DNA from: Bifidobacterium simiiventris
Lineage (GTDB): Bacteria; Actinomycetota; Actinomycetes; Actinomycetales; Bifidobacteriaceae
Length of the DNA stretch: 64,000 bases
Assembly: GCF_019331715.1 (NCBI RefSeq)
Contig: NZ_JAHBBG010000004.1
Location: 1-64,000, forward strand
Direction: 5' to 3'
The position numbers and the translations under genes are program-made. Of the stretch, positions 54,848-64,000 are shown piece after piece. Every line of letters starts with the position of its first letter. The first letter of the stretch is position 1. The notes under the pieces were generated by a model, which saw only the letters and a program-made list of their open reading frames with translations, did not search any database and was not told the DNA's origin.

Positions 54848-55312
54848 CTACGCGAACTCGCCGCCGTCGAACCAGCCGGCGATGTCGTTGTGTTCGGCGA
54901 TAAGCTGCGGGTTGATGGCGAGCGTATGATACGCGTCCTCGGTGCCGCAATAAACCATGTCGTGCGCGAGCAGCCGGCGATCCATGTATGCGGGGATGCC
55001 GAGAAACAGCGGCCCGACCGTGCCGACATCGTAGCCGGTACGGTCCTTCACCAGATCGGGCGACGCGAGGTGCAGCTGCCGCAGTCCCAACGCGCGGCCG
55101 AGCGCGCGCCATTTCAGATGCCCGGACGCCAGCGCGATCACTGCGAACACGCCTTCCTTTGCTTCCACGACGTATGTCGCCGCCGCGCGGGTCACGTCGA
55201 ACACGGTCGCCGCGGACGCGAGATCTACGATCGCCGTGTCATGCTCGATGATCCGCGCACGATCCGCATGTTCGGCCGAGAACCGGACGATCCGTTCGTA
55301 CTTGTCGTTCAT
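54848..55312 (-). CDS. YbaK/ProXp-type aminoacyl-tRNA deacylase domain protein
   Basis: A protein of 154 residues with the YbaK fold: AATYVVEAKEGVFAVIAL with the key Lys, then LHLASPDLVKDRTGYDVGTVGPLFL GI, the variant of the G.V.PFG loop, and MDRRLL near the end. These proteins remove wrong amino acids from tRNA (for example Cys or Ala from tRNAPro). It is 33 bases from the end of the phage-holin-like gene, on the same strand. Amino acid specificity unknown. Confidence 0.85.
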   Translation of the reverse strand: MNDKYERIVRFSAEHADRARIIEHDTAIVDLASAATVFDVTRAAATYVVEAKEGVFAVIALASGHLKWRALGRALGLRQLHLASPDLVKDRTGYDVGTVGPLFLGIPAYMDRRLLAHDMVYCGTEDAYHTLAINPQLIAEHNDIAGWFDGGEFA

Positions 55313-55345
55313 TACCTATGACTCCAGTTGCTTGGCATTTGTCGG

Positions 55346-55711
55346 CTATTCGCCGATGACGTCGCCGACGAGGCCGGAGACGATCGCCATGATGAGCGAA
55401 CCGAGCACCGACCACCAGAAGCCGTGGACGATCACGCCCACGTCGAACAGGGTGAGCGCCAGCCATGATGCGAGCTCCATGAACAGCCAATTCAGTATCA
55501 ACGCGAACAGGCCGAAGCTCAGGATCGAGATCGGCAGAGCGAGCAGATGCACGACCGGTTTGATCGACGCATTGATGAGCGCGAGAAACAGCGAGAACGC
55601 GGCGATGCCGAGGATCGGCGGCTCGCCGACCGCCTCCATGCCGGGCAACAGGGCGACCATGACGCCCGCCGCGATCGTCAATACCAGCCAACGGGAAACG
55701 AAATGACTCAT
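55346..55711 (-). CDS. Small membrane protein, phage holin 4 family-like
   Basis: A protein of 121 residues with four membrane helices (LVLTIAAGVMVALLPGM, ILGIAAFSLFLALINASI, ILSFGLFALILNWLFMELA, VLGSLIMAIVSGLVG). The KPVVHLLALPISILSFGLFALILN core is characteristic of the Phage_holin_4_2/DUF360 family, mostly ordinary chromosomal genes. No phage gene is near. It probably forms an operon with the YbaK gene. Confidence 0.8.
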   Translation of the reverse strand: MSHFVSRWLVLTIAAGVMVALLPGMEAVGEPPILGIAAFSLFLALINASIKPVVHLLALPISILSFGLFALILNWLFMELASWLALTLFDVGVIVHGFWWSVLGSLIMAIVSGLVGDVIGE

Positions 55712-55759
55712 ATCACTCGATTATTCCAGCCGAAATGTCATCGGAATGTGACGTCGGCA

Positions 55760-57142
55760 TCATGCCGGTTGCTGGGTCGACGCATTGCGCCGGTCGCGCA
55801 GCTCGGGCAGCATCACGACGAACAGGACGACTGCCAGCAGCGCGGTGAGCAGATCAGCGAGCGCCTGTGCGGCGATTACGCCGGAGTATCCGGCGATGCG
55901 CGAGCCGGTGAACAGCGTGACGGCCAGGATCACGCCCTGACGGCTGATCGACAGCACGAATGCGCCGATCGCTTTGCCGGCCGACTGGAATGTGCAGGTC
56001 GTGACCATCACCACGGCCACGAACACGAGGCTGAGCAGCTGGACGCGCAGCATGCCCGCACCGAGTGCGACGATCGTCTCGTCGGCGATGAAGAAGCGCA
56101 TGAGCATACGGTCGGCGAGGCTGAGCAGTACGGTCATGGCGAGCGCGAACAGGCACAGGAACGCGTAGGAGAACCGTATGATCGCGCGTAGGCGCGGCAT
56201 GTTGCGTGCCCCGTAGTTGTAGCCGATGAGCGGTTGTGCGCCGAACGCGAATCCGGCGAAGATCAGCACGGCGATCATGATGATCTTCAGGGCGATGCCC
56301 ATCGCGGCGACCGCGTCGGTGCCGTAGGGCAGCAGGAACAGGTTGATCATGACGATGCCGACGCTTTGCGTGAGGTTGGTGATGGCCGCGGGGATACCGA
56401 TGGCGAAGATGTCGCGAATCTCATGCGCGGCGATGCGCAGTCTGCGCGCGGCGTGGTCGATGATGAGCCGCGGGTCGATCGACAGGTTCGGACTGCGATG
56501 CCGCAGGAACCAGACGAAGTACAGGTCGGTGCAGATGTTCGCGATCACGGTCGCGCCGGCCGATCCGGCCGCACCCCAGCCGAACACGTGGATGAACAGC
56601 GAGTTGAGCACGATGTTGACGGCGGTGCCGGCCATCGAACCGATCATGGACTGCACGGCGTGCCCTTCGGTGCGCAGCAGGTTGACCGGCGTCATGGACA
56701 CGATGATGAACGGCGAGCCGATGATGATGAGCGTGTAGAAGTCGGATGCATGCCGCCACGTGTCGGTGGTCGCGCCGAGCAGGGTGAGCATGGGATCACG
56801 AAAGACGAGACCGAGCATGAGAATGAGGATGCCGGTGGCGATGGCGGCGTAGAAGCAGAACACGCTCAGTCGTTTGCCGTCCGCATACCGGCGCTGGCCG
56901 AACAGGCGGGAGATGACCGAACTGCCGCCGAGACCGAAGATGTCGCCGAGCGCGATCATCACCGTGAACACGGGTGCGGTCAGGGACACGCCGGCGACCA
57001 TGCTCGTGTCGCCGGTGTGCGCGATGAAATACGTGTCCACCATGTTGTACACGAGCGTGACCAGCATGCCGAGCACCACCGGCATCGCCAGCGAGAAATA
57101 CGCCTTCGGCACCGGGGTCTTCTCGAACAGTTCGCTATCCAT
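55760..57142 (-). CDS. MATE family efflux transporter
   Basis: A protein of 460 residues with about twelve helices. The start LFEKTPVPKAYFSLAMPVVLGMLVTLVYNMVDTYFIA and the second-half repeats GAAVNITQ-like (IPAAITNLTQSVGIVMIN) match the NorM/DinF class. It extrudes cationic drugs or metabolites with Na+ or H+. The gap to the Wadjet cluster (57,143-57,305) has no gene. It is transcribed in the same direction as the jet genes but is probably separate. Confidence 0.92.
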   Translation of the reverse strand: MDSELFEKTPVPKAYFSLAMPVVLGMLVTLVYNMVDTYFIAHTGDTSMVAGVSLTAPVFTVMIALGDIFGLGGSSVISRLFGQRRYADGKRLSVFCFYAAIATGILILMLGLVFRDPMLTLLGATTDTWRHASDFYTLIIIGSPFIIVSMTPVNLLRTEGHAVQSMIGSMAGTAVNIVLNSLFIHVFGWGAAGSAGATVIANICTDLYFVWFLRHRSPNLSIDPRLIIDHAARRLRIAAHEIRDIFAIGIPAAITNLTQSVGIVMINLFLLPYGTDAVAAMGIALKIIMIAVLIFAGFAFGAQPLIGYNYGARNMPRLRAIIRFSYAFLCLFALAMTVLLSLADRMLMRFFIADETIVALGAGMLRVQLLSLVFVAVVMVTTCTFQSAGKAIGAFVLSISRQGVILAVTLFTGSRIAGYSGVIAAQALADLLTALLAVVLFVVMLPELRDRRNASTQQPA

Positions 57143-57305
57143 GCGTCTCGTCCTTTCCTCTCACGCGTGCATCCGTCGATCACCTGTCACTTTGCGCAAT
57201 GTCACGGGCATCATAGCCGCCACAGTGCGGACAAACGACACGCCGGCATCGACATAAGCACAAGCAAAGGTGCGGATGGCCAGGTACAAGGGCCGGCCGT
57301 CGTCC

Positions 57306-58499
57306 TCAATCCATCACCACGGGAATCCCCATGCCTCGCAATGCGACCGCCGCATCGAGGATCGGAATGCGTTCCTGTTCAAGCCGCAGATACGGCACTC
57401 CGTCCCCCGTACATAGTGCTTCATACAGTTCCCGTTCGTCGCTGCGCAATCCGGGTGAAGGTTTCGGCTGCCGAGGCTTGAGCGGCCTGTCGGCCTGATC
57501 GTGGTTCGTGCCGTATCGGCCATATCGATCATAGGCAGCATGATCCATGAACAGGGACTCGCAGTCGATTCCCAGTTCTCGCACGCCCGACAGTATCTCG
57601 AATCCATCCGCATCCATATCGCCCCAATACACCACGCGAACGTGCTTGGCACGCTCATCGAACAGCCAAGGCAGCAATCGCAGACCATCCACCGCTGCTT
57701 TGCCCGAACCGAACACGCACAGGCCGTCCCGGATCGGCGGCATCAGCTGGTATGTGTCCTTGTTCTCCACGATCACCACATACCGGGTGCCCAGCCCGAC
57801 ACCGTCATTCCATGGGCGGACGACCACCGCATCCGGCAACGGCACGCGTGCCGGATCAAGATGCCGGAACCGCAGCTCCCGCGGCCGTTCGTCCAGTTCC
57901 AAAGACCGTTTGCCGCACAGCAGCTCCACCGCCCTGTGACGTTTCGTCTTCTTACGGTCCAACCATTTCGCGCTGAACCCGGCAAGCGGCACCGCGCGTG
58001 GACGCAGACCGGTGACGTCATGCGTCGCACAGTATTCGGCGACCTGCAGCAGCAGATCGAAATCCACGTCGTTTTCCGTATCCGTCATCTTGGCCGCGGA
58101 CAGCAGATCCGTCTCGTCGACATGCCGGAACCGTTCACGAATCCGTTCGACGCGTCGACGGGCGCGACGATACGTGGCCGCCGACGCACGATCGACCGAC
58201 CGCAACGCGACCGTCTCATCGTTCACGGTGACGTTCGCGATCAGATCGACCGTCACATTGCCGATCAGGCGACGCTGTACGGTCGTCCCGCAGCCGGTGT
58301 TCGCCGCCCAGTCGCGAATCGCCTTATTGTTGGCATGCACGTTGTCATCGGCATGCACGGCGAGCGCCGCGTCCTCGAGATCGCTTTGCCGCGCCGGCAA
58401 CTGCACGGATACTGTGTATGGCCACGCGTCGCCGGCCGCGTATCTGCTTGCCGATAGTCGTTGGCCGATCATCGCCGTGATGTCCCTGACCGTGCGCAT
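57306..58499 (-). CDS. jetD: Wadjet JetD, TOPRIM-type nuclease subunit
   Basis: A protein of 397 residues. An N-terminal arm domain of about 230 residues (DUF3322) leads to the TOPRIM domain: Glu245 in IVENKDTY, then WGDMDADGF with Asp294, Asp296 and Asp298. All metal-binding residues are present. JetD cuts plasmid DNA that the JetABC motor has extruded. It starts 3 bases after jetC ends, so it is the last gene of the four-gene operon. Confidence 0.92.
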   Translation of the reverse strand: MRTVRDITAMIGQRLSASRYAAGDAWPYTVSVQLPARQSDLEDAALAVHADDNVHANNKAIRDWAANTGCGTTVQRRLIGNVTVDLIANVTVNDETVALRSVDRASAATYRRARRRVERIRERFRHVDETDLLSAAKMTDTENDVDFDLLLQVAEYCATHDVTGLRPRAVPLAGFSAKWLDRKKTKRHRAVELLCGKRSLELDERPRELRFRHLDPARVPLPDAVVVRPWNDGVGLGTRYVVIVENKDTYQLMPPIRDGLCVFGSGKAAVDGLRLLPWLFDERAKHVRVVYWGDMDADGFEILSGVRELGIDCESLFMDHAAYDRYGRYGTNHDQADRPLKPRQPKPSPGLRSDERELYEALCTGDGVPYLRLEQERIPILDAAVALRGMGIPVVMD

Positions 58500-58502
58500 C
58501 CG

Positions 58503-61500
58503 TTACTCCCGGGCGGCGTCTGCGTCGAGGCTGGCCTCTCGCAGCGTGGTGTGCCCGGTGTCGGGATCCTTGTAGGTGACGTACGCCTTGGTCGACACCT
58601 CGAGGATCTCGCCGGTCTTGCTTTCCGGGGCGGAGACGATCACTTGGAAGCCGAGTCGCGGCAATACCATGAGCGCACGCTTGGTGTACCGGCCGTCCGC
58701 CTTGATGAGCGCCTCGTCGAGGAACAGCGTTGTATAGGATGGCTCGCCGGTCACGCTGCCTTCGCCGAGCAGATAGATGAGCGCCGCGCCGTAGACGAAC
58801 GAGGTGAGTTCCTGCAGTGCGCCGCCGGAACGGCCGCCGGTGGAAGTGATGCGTTCGTCCGGCCCGTCCTCGTGGTGCACGATCGCATAGAACGAGGAAC
58901 GGCAGCGTGGGTCGAGATCGCGCGCGCCATACTGTTTGATGCCGGCGGAGTCCTTGACCTGTGCCAGCTGGTCGTGCAGCATGTCGACGAACGGTCGACA
59001 GGATCGGAACGTCTTGCGCAACGCGATCACGTCGGCGCCGGATTGCTGCTGCCATGAGGTGAGCGTTTCGCTCATGCGCCGTAAGGCCGTGCCGAACGCG
59101 CGTTCGGGAGGGCGTACGGTGATGTTCAACGACAGGCGACCGCCCTTGGGGCCGAACTGCTGGCCTGTGAGCATCGAGTTGATGCGAGACAGCTGTTCCT
59201 TGATGGTGGCCTCGTCGGATTTGAGCGTGCGCTGCAAGGTGAGGACGTCCCAGTACAGTTTGTGCAGGCAGTTGGCGTATTCGGCTTCGGTCGCGTCGTT
59301 GGCCGCCAGATGCGACAGGCTGTCCAATTCCTGCTCGTAATACCGGTAATCGGCCACGGTGGCGGTCAGCGCGTCGTCGTCCTTCGCATACACGTCGCGG
59401 TACGCCTGCATCTGCGATTCGAGCGTCTTGCGGGCCGCGTCGGCTTGCGCGGCAAGCATGGTGCGACGGGTGTCGATCTCCTTGCCGATCTGGTCGATCA
59501 TTGTGTTTTCGAATCGCATGTCGTCAGCCGCGGCCGCACGGCCGGCTCCGATGATCAGATGCGCGCGCGTGGCAGGGTCGGTCTGGCCGGCGAATTGGCG
59601 TTCGTATGCGGCGCCCAGGCGTTCCGCCACATCGTCGCCGAACGCGGTACGCCCCTCCTTGGCGTCTGTCGCATCCCCGTTGCCGGCTCCGTTGCATTCG
59701 AGCCATTCGCGGGCGGCGTTCACCGCCTGCGTGCACTGGTCCGCGGCGTTCTGAGCCTTGAACCGTCGGTCGTTGCTGTGGTCGAGTTCCTGTTCCAACC
59801 GCTCCCGCGCGGCGGTGAGTTCGGCGAGTTTCGGATCGCGGCGGATCGTGTCGATGTCCTGTTCGATGCGCGCGATGCGTTGCTTGACGTCCTGCACGGC
59901 GACGCTGTTCCAGTCCGTGTCGTTCAGGGTTTCGGCGAGCGCGAGTCCGCGGCGCAATTGTTCGGCTTGTTGTCGGATCGCCTCGTATGTCTGGTCGGCC
60001 TCTGCAAACGCGGTTTTGGCGTCCTGCGTCTGCCGGAGCAGCTCGTCGAGGTAGGCCTGGTTGACGAATCCGATGACCTGGCGGATGTCTTTGATGCCGT
60101 GCTGGCCATGTCGGCCGGATTTGATCTGGCCGTCGGGTTGAACCTGGCGGGTCTGTTCATCCGTATCGTCGATCACGTCGACGCATAGCGCGTCGTACCG
60201 TTCATTGGCGGTCTGTGCGCGTAGCCAGCCGACGAACGGGGAGTCTTCCCGGTAGCGCAGTTTGCCGGACAGCCAAGGCCCGTCTTCGACGTGGTTCTCG
60301 GCGGTTTCCGGATTCCCGTGGTCGCGGCCCGTGTCCACGAACCGCCAGGTGCGCCGTGACATGAGATGCGGGTCGATGGTGCTCACGCGTGCGGCGAATC
60401 CCTGTTCGTGGCGTTGGTCGACGAGGATCGTGCGGGCGATCGGCCCGTAGGCGACGTTCATCGCGGTGCGCCATGTCTCCTCGTCCTCGCGCACGTCCAT
60501 GAGTTCGGCGACGTAGGGCAGTTCCTCGGCGTTCAGGCCGGTGGCGCGGCAGAGCATGACGCGCTCCTCGTCCATCTGCTGGGAGATGCGCGTGCGTTGG
60601 GTGCGCTGGCGTTCGTAGTCGCGGGTGAGACGATCCAGTTCGTCGTTGGCCTGCGAGCGCGCGGCCGCGGCCTCGTACTGGTCGTGATCGAGCTGCGTGC
60701 GTCGCCGTTCGTAGTCCGCGACGAATCGTGCGGCCTGTTCCTGCCGTGCCAGCCATGCGTCGCGGGTGTCGGGAATGTGCTCGCCGATGGCGGCGAACTG
60801 GCGGGCGATCCGGTCGTGGTTGTCGGCCACGACGTTCAGGGTCTGCTTGGCTTGGGTCAGGTCGAGTTCGAGCCGTGCGAGGCTGCCGCCGTCGACGCCT
60901 TGGATCTGCGCCTTGACCGTGTCGATGCGCGCGGTGATCTCGTCGCCGTGCGCGCGTTCGGCGGCGGCGTCCTGCATGTGCCGGTCGCGTTCGCGTTCGT
61001 CGTGCGGCAGTTGGGCGGTCACTTCCTCGGCCATGTGCGCCAGCGCCCAGCGGCGGATGGCGGTGCGGCCCCGTTCGCCGTTCGGGTCGACGACGTCGAA
61101 CGCGTGCACGTTTGCCTGCGCCTGGTCGTATTGTCCGTGGGATTGGCGGATGCCCTGCAGCATCTGCATGCGGCGGGCCTTCTCCTCCATGCTGTTGAAG
61201 TTGGCGGCGTACCGCTCGTAGTCGCCGACCAGGTCCTCGGCCTTGCCGATCGCCGCGGGCACGCCGAGCACGCCCTGTTTGAAGATGTCGTCCAGTCGTG
61301 ACGGCGCGTCGGCGGACTGGATCTTGTGCAGCAGCCGGCATGCCTCCTCGGTCAGGCCCATGACGCCCCAGATGCGGGCGTGGAACGCGTTCGCGTTCGA
61401 GAAGATCGAACAGCCCTCGTAGGTCGCCTTGAGCTGGGTGGGTGTGAACGGGCCGTCGCGGAACTGGTCCATGAGACGCGGGTCGATGGCATGGTTCCAG

Positions 61501-62000
61501 GTGACGTACTGGCGGCGCACGTCGCCGCGGCCCTCGCCCGGCATCAGGTAGAGGAACTTGCCGCAGGAGAGCGTCTGCCCGGTGGTGGCGTTGCGGTACG
61601 TGTCCACGATCGCGCCCCATACGCTGTGCGGCATGCCGTCCGCGTCGGTGCCGCGCAGGTACATCGGCGCGTCGTCGGTGTCGCCCACGCCGATCATGCC
61701 GCGCAGGTACGTGTAGTCGCTGCGTTCGGAACGTCCGGAGTTCGACGCCTTGTTGAACGGCGTGCCGGACGGGTACAGCAGGGAGATCTGCGCGTCGACC
61801 AGCGTGGATTTGCCCGATTCGCTGGCTCCGGCGAGCAACGTCACCGGCAGCTTGTCGTCCGTGGACGGGCGGAACACATGGTATCCGTCGTAGGAGCCCC
61901 AGTTGACGAGCTGTCGGCTTTCCATCATCCACCGGTCGGGAACGATCTGGATGTCGCGCGCGCCGTCCGGCATCGTGGGCTCGCTCATGGTGTCCGTCAT
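58503..62000 (-). CDS. jetC: Wadjet JetC, SMC-like (MukB-type) ATPase
   Basis: A protein of 1165 residues. Walker A is GASESGKST (residues 58-66). A long middle part holds two stretches of coiled coil around a hinge near residue 520-640. The C-terminal head has GGRSGGALQ as signature and TLFLDEALI as Walker B. It forms the loop-extruding motor with JetA and JetB, which recognises small circular DNA. The ATG at 62000 follows a GGGGAG site two bases after jetB. Confidence 0.93.
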   Translation of the reverse strand: MTDTMSEPTMPDGARDIQIVPDRWMMESRQLVNWGSYDGYHVFRPSTDDKLPVTLLAGASESGKSTLVDAQISLLYPSGTPFNKASNSGRSERSDYTYLRGMIGVGDTDDAPMYLRGTDADGMPHSVWGAIVDTYRNATTGQTLSCGKFLYLMPGEGRGDVRRQYVTWNHAIDPRLMDQFRDGPFTPTQLKATYEGCSIFSNANAFHARIWGVMGLTEEACRLLHKIQSADAPSRLDDIFKQGVLGVPAAIGKAEDLVGDYERYAANFNSMEEKARRMQMLQGIRQSHGQYDQAQANVHAFDVVDPNGERGRTAIRRWALAHMAEEVTAQLPHDERERDRHMQDAAAERAHGDEITARIDTVKAQIQGVDGGSLARLELDLTQAKQTLNVVADNHDRIARQFAAIGEHIPDTRDAWLARQEQAARFVADYERRRTQLDHDQYEAAAARSQANDELDRLTRDYERQRTQRTRISQQMDEERVMLCRATGLNAEELPYVAELMDVREDEETWRTAMNVAYGPIARTILVDQRHEQGFAARVSTIDPHLMSRRTWRFVDTGRDHGNPETAENHVEDGPWLSGKLRYREDSPFVGWLRAQTANERYDALCVDVIDDTDEQTRQVQPDGQIKSGRHGQHGIKDIRQVIGFVNQAYLDELLRQTQDAKTAFAEADQTYEAIRQQAEQLRRGLALAETLNDTDWNSVAVQDVKQRIARIEQDIDTIRRDPKLAELTAARERLEQELDHSNDRRFKAQNAADQCTQAVNAAREWLECNGAGNGDATDAKEGRTAFGDDVAERLGAAYERQFAGQTDPATRAHLIIGAGRAAAADDMRFENTMIDQIGKEIDTRRTMLAAQADAARKTLESQMQAYRDVYAKDDDALTATVADYRYYEQELDSLSHLAANDATEAEYANCLHKLYWDVLTLQRTLKSDEATIKEQLSRINSMLTGQQFGPKGGRLSLNITVRPPERAFGTALRRMSETLTSWQQQSGADVIALRKTFRSCRPFVDMLHDQLAQVKDSAGIKQYGARDLDPRCRSSFYAIVHHEDGPDERITSTGGRSGGALQELTSFVYGAALIYLLGEGSVTGEPSYTTLFLDEALIKADGRYTKRALMVLPRLGFQVIVSAPESKTGEILEVSTKAYVTYKDPDTGHTTLREASLDADAARE

Positions 62001-62001
62001 G

Positions 62002-62709
62002 TCACTCCCCTTCCTCGTTGTCGGCTTCATCGTCCGTGCCGGCCGCGCCGTTCGCATCGTCGTTTTCAGCGTCGTCGGCCGGATCGTCCGAGCTGTCGTC
62101 CACGTCTTCGTCGTCGATCTCGTCCCGGCCGTCCAGCCATGTCTGTGCAAGATCGCGGTCCAATACGACGGGTACGAGCGCGGTGATGCGCAGCATCGCC
62201 TCGTCGTCGGCCGAACGTTCCAGATACCCGTACGTGGTCAGGGACGAGACGATCGCGCCGATCAGCTTGAGCACGCCCTCCTCGTCGTTGCGCGAGGCCA
62301 GATAGCCGGCGCCGGTGGCGAGCGCCGCGCGGATCTCCTCGAAGCTGACGAACCATTCGTCCGCTGGCGTGTGCAGGTTCTCGTATTCGAGGACGCGGAT
62401 GCGCAGGAACGCGAGCAGCGCCGCCTCCTCGCGGCGCAGGCTGACGCGCGTCTTGAGCGACCGGGGGTTCTGGTCGGCGTCGGGGACGGGGGTTGCGTAC
62501 ATGATCCGGTAGCGTTCGTTGACGACGAGTTCGAGCATGTCGTTGTTGAGCGAACGGGTCACCTGGTCGAGGTTGTCCATTGCGGTGTCGTAGGTGGTCC
62601 CGCTGATGTACCGGTCGCGTTTGAGTGCGATAGCGGCCATGCGGGCCGGTGCGCTCATGTCGCCGGTGTCGCCTTCGAACAGTGCTGCGGTCGCGTTGTC
62701 GTCGCCCAT
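62002..62709 (-). CDS. jetB: Wadjet JetB, DUF4194 kite subunit
   Basis: A protein of 235 residues. The winged-helix kite core ([63 protein letters not shown]) is followed by a very acidic C-terminal tail of about 50 residues rich in Asp and Glu. MukE-like in role: it bridges JetC heads to JetA. The start at 62709 has an AAGGAT site. It begins two bases after jetA ends. Confidence 0.9.
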   Translation of the reverse strand: MGDDNATAALFEGDTGDMSAPARMAAIALKRDRYISGTTYDTAMDNLDQVTRSLNNDMLELVVNERYRIMYATPVPDADQNPRSLKTRVSLRREEAALLAFLRIRVLEYENLHTPADEWFVSFEEIRAALATGAGYLASRNDEEGVLKLIGAIVSSLTTYGYLERSADDEAMLRITALVPVVLDRDLAQTWLDGRDEIDDEDVDDSSDDPADDAENDDANGAAGTDDEADNEEGE

Positions 62710-62710
62710 G

Positions 62711-64000
62711 TCATCCTTCCTTGATCGTCTCGTTGAGTTCGTCCATGCCGGCCGTGACCCGTCGTGTCGTCCAGTCGCGCGGCGTGCCATCGAGTGATGT
62801 GCAATGCCAGACCGTCTGTTCGCCGCCGACCGTTGCGAGTGCGGACAGGAAGCCGACGATCTCGCTTTCGCGTCGTTCGTCGGCGGGCAGCCGGTTGAAG
62901 CTGGCGGCGATGTCGACGCGTTCGGTGCCGTCCTGTTCGGTCACGGTAACCGGGTCGTGCATGATGAGCCGGATCATGTGCCGTATGCGCGGGCCTCCTC
63001 CGACGATCATGGAGCGGATGTCCGGTTCGGGGACGTTGACCGGCGTGGCATGCTCGTCGAGGCCGGGCACGGCCGCGCGGGACATCGATCGTGCCGGCCG
63101 GGTCGGCAGCCCGGCGAACGTGGCGTCGCCCACGTCCGTGCGGTAGGGACGTGTCTCGTCGTTCGGATGCGTTCTCGCCGCCGCGTTGATCGTGGTGTAC
63201 AGGCGGTTGAGCGTGACGAGCATGGTGCGGTATCTGGTGTCGGTCTGTTGGCGGACGAGTCGGCTGATCGCCTCGTCGGAGACGCGTATCTGCTGGCGGA
63301 CCGCTTCGATCCCGTCGTAGATACGTTCGAGTTCGGCGGTGACCTGGTCGAGCAGCACGCTGGATTCGCCGGCCAGATACGGTGTCGTGGCGATGGCCGC
63401 GACGGCCTCGTCGATCTGCTGGCGGCCTTCGTCGGTGATGATCACCTGGAAGGCGTCGTTGAACCGGCGTCCGGAGTCGGACTCGCTGAACGAGCGGCGG
63501 AACGCGTCATGGTAGGAGGTGAGGTTGTCGTTGACGTCCATGTCGCCGGCCTGCATGCGTCGGCGCAGCGCGTCGCCGTTGTCGCGTTCGGCGAGCGCGA
63601 GTTCGCGCAGGTCGATCGGCACGTCGCGCAGTGTTTTGTGGATGACGGCGATGATGTCGCCGACCTGTTCGTCGCTGAGCCGGTCGCGTTGCCGTCCCTG
63701 TTGGATCTGTTCGATCTCGCGTTCGCGTGCGGCGATCTCCGCTTTGAGCAGTCGGATGCGTTCGCTTGGATCGGCTGTCAGCTGCATGCGCGCGTGTTCG
63801 ATCTCCATGATGATACTGTTGGCCTGAGCGCCGGACAGCGAGCTGGTGGTGTCCTGCAGACGGTCCAGCGCTTCGATGGCGCGGTGCGCGCGGGCGGTGA
63901 GTCGGTAGAGGAATCGGTGCGAGGCCATGTCGAGCGAGTTGGCGAGCCACGCGTAGTCGCCGTTGCCTTCGCGGGTGAGATCGACGAGGATCTGGTGCGC
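62711..64000 (-). CDS. jetA: Wadjet JetA, DUF3375 kleisin subunit, partial
   Basis: The 5' end is cut by the right edge; 429 residues are visible, opening [24 protein letters not shown]3375-type features are the helical [19 protein letters not shown] segment, coiled coils and a winged C-terminal part ([19 protein letters not shown]). It is the kleisin-like, MukF-type subunit. DUF3375 with DUF4194 indicates Wadjet type I. It starts the operon jetA-jetB-jetC-jetD on the minus strand. Confidence 0.92.
   Translation of the reverse strand, partial: AHQILVDLTREGNGDYAWLANSLDMASHRFLYRLTARAHRAIEALDRLQDTTSSLSGAQANSIIMEIEHARMQLTADPSERIRLLKAEIAAREREIEQIQQGRQRDRLSDEQVGDIIAVIHKTLRDVPIDLRELALAERDNGDALRRRMQAGDMDVNDNLTSYHDAFRRSFSESDSGRRFNDAFQVIITDEGRQQIDEAVAAIATTPYLAGESSVLLDQVTAELERIYDGIEAVRQQIRVSDEAISRLVRQQTDTRYRTMLVTLNRLYTTINAAARTHPNDETRPYRTDVGDATFAGLPTRPARSMSRAAVPGLDEHATPVNVPEPDIRSMIVGGGPRIRHMIRLIMHDPVTVTEQDGTERVDIAASFNRLPADERRESEIVGFLSALATVGGEQTVWHCTSLDGTPRDWTTRRVTAGMDELNETIKEG

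Noticed and set aside
55346-55711. Prophage holin as sign of a prophage
   Set aside because: The holin 4 family is mostly chromosomal, and no integrase, lysin, capsid or tail gene is near.

Overview
The window looks like a chromosomal piece of a high-GC actinobacterium, most likely a Bifidobacterium. The evidence is a TrpC-TrpB fusion gene, RbpA, a fused PafB-PafC WYL regulator beside a Ski2-like helicase, a eukaryotic-type UDP-glucose pyrophosphorylase, and the actinobacterial cell-envelope cluster pgsA-like / DUF881 / sbp / DUF881 / FHA / MerR. I found no rRNA, tRNA, CRISPR array, transposase or phage structural gene.

Bases 1-24,000 are mostly core genome. They hold a broken LuxR-type fragment, a VOC protein and endonuclease IV, an SDR dehydrogenase, trpCB-trpA, lgt, rpe, hisE-hisG and then the envelope/division cluster (9.0-13.5 kb). 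On the minus strand follow a HAD phosphatase, rbpA, the helicase, a small membrane protein, pafBC and the UDP-glucose pyrophosphorylase. Several intergenic hairpins mark the operon ends.

Bases 23,000-39,200 are an export and sensing region. A minus-strand operon encodes an OmpR-type regulator, its histidine kinase and a flavin-binding PPOX protein. It diverges from a plus-strand operon of lipoprotein, peptidoglycan-binding-type adaptor, ABC ATPase and permease. Between them lies an array of direct repeats at one-helical-turn spacing, the likely operator. After a two-gene regulator/nucleotidyltransferase pair preceded by an 18-bp perfect palindrome (probable toxin-antitoxin), a seven-gene minus-strand series encodes three ABC ATPases and four permeases. 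Two of these permeases resemble the bacteriocin-associated DUF1430 type. I see no peptide precursor gene.

Bases 39,400-55,700 are accessory: a GNAT enzyme, a Fic protein with a C9 tract in its coding sequence, a NarL-type two-component pair, three 61-bp-period hairpin repeats, and a bcr-type ABC operon flanked by an intact DUF3800/thioredoxin-like pair and its decayed copy. Next come a DUF2142 membrane gene broken by one in-frame stop, three small enzymes (GNAT, ASCH, GNAT), an MFS exporter behind a possible translational attenuator, another GNAT, a short peptide deformylase, a YbaK-type deacylase and a small membrane protein.

Bases 55,760-64,000 hold a MATE exporter and a Wadjet (JetABCD) anti-plasmid system on the minus strand. 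jetA runs off the right edge.
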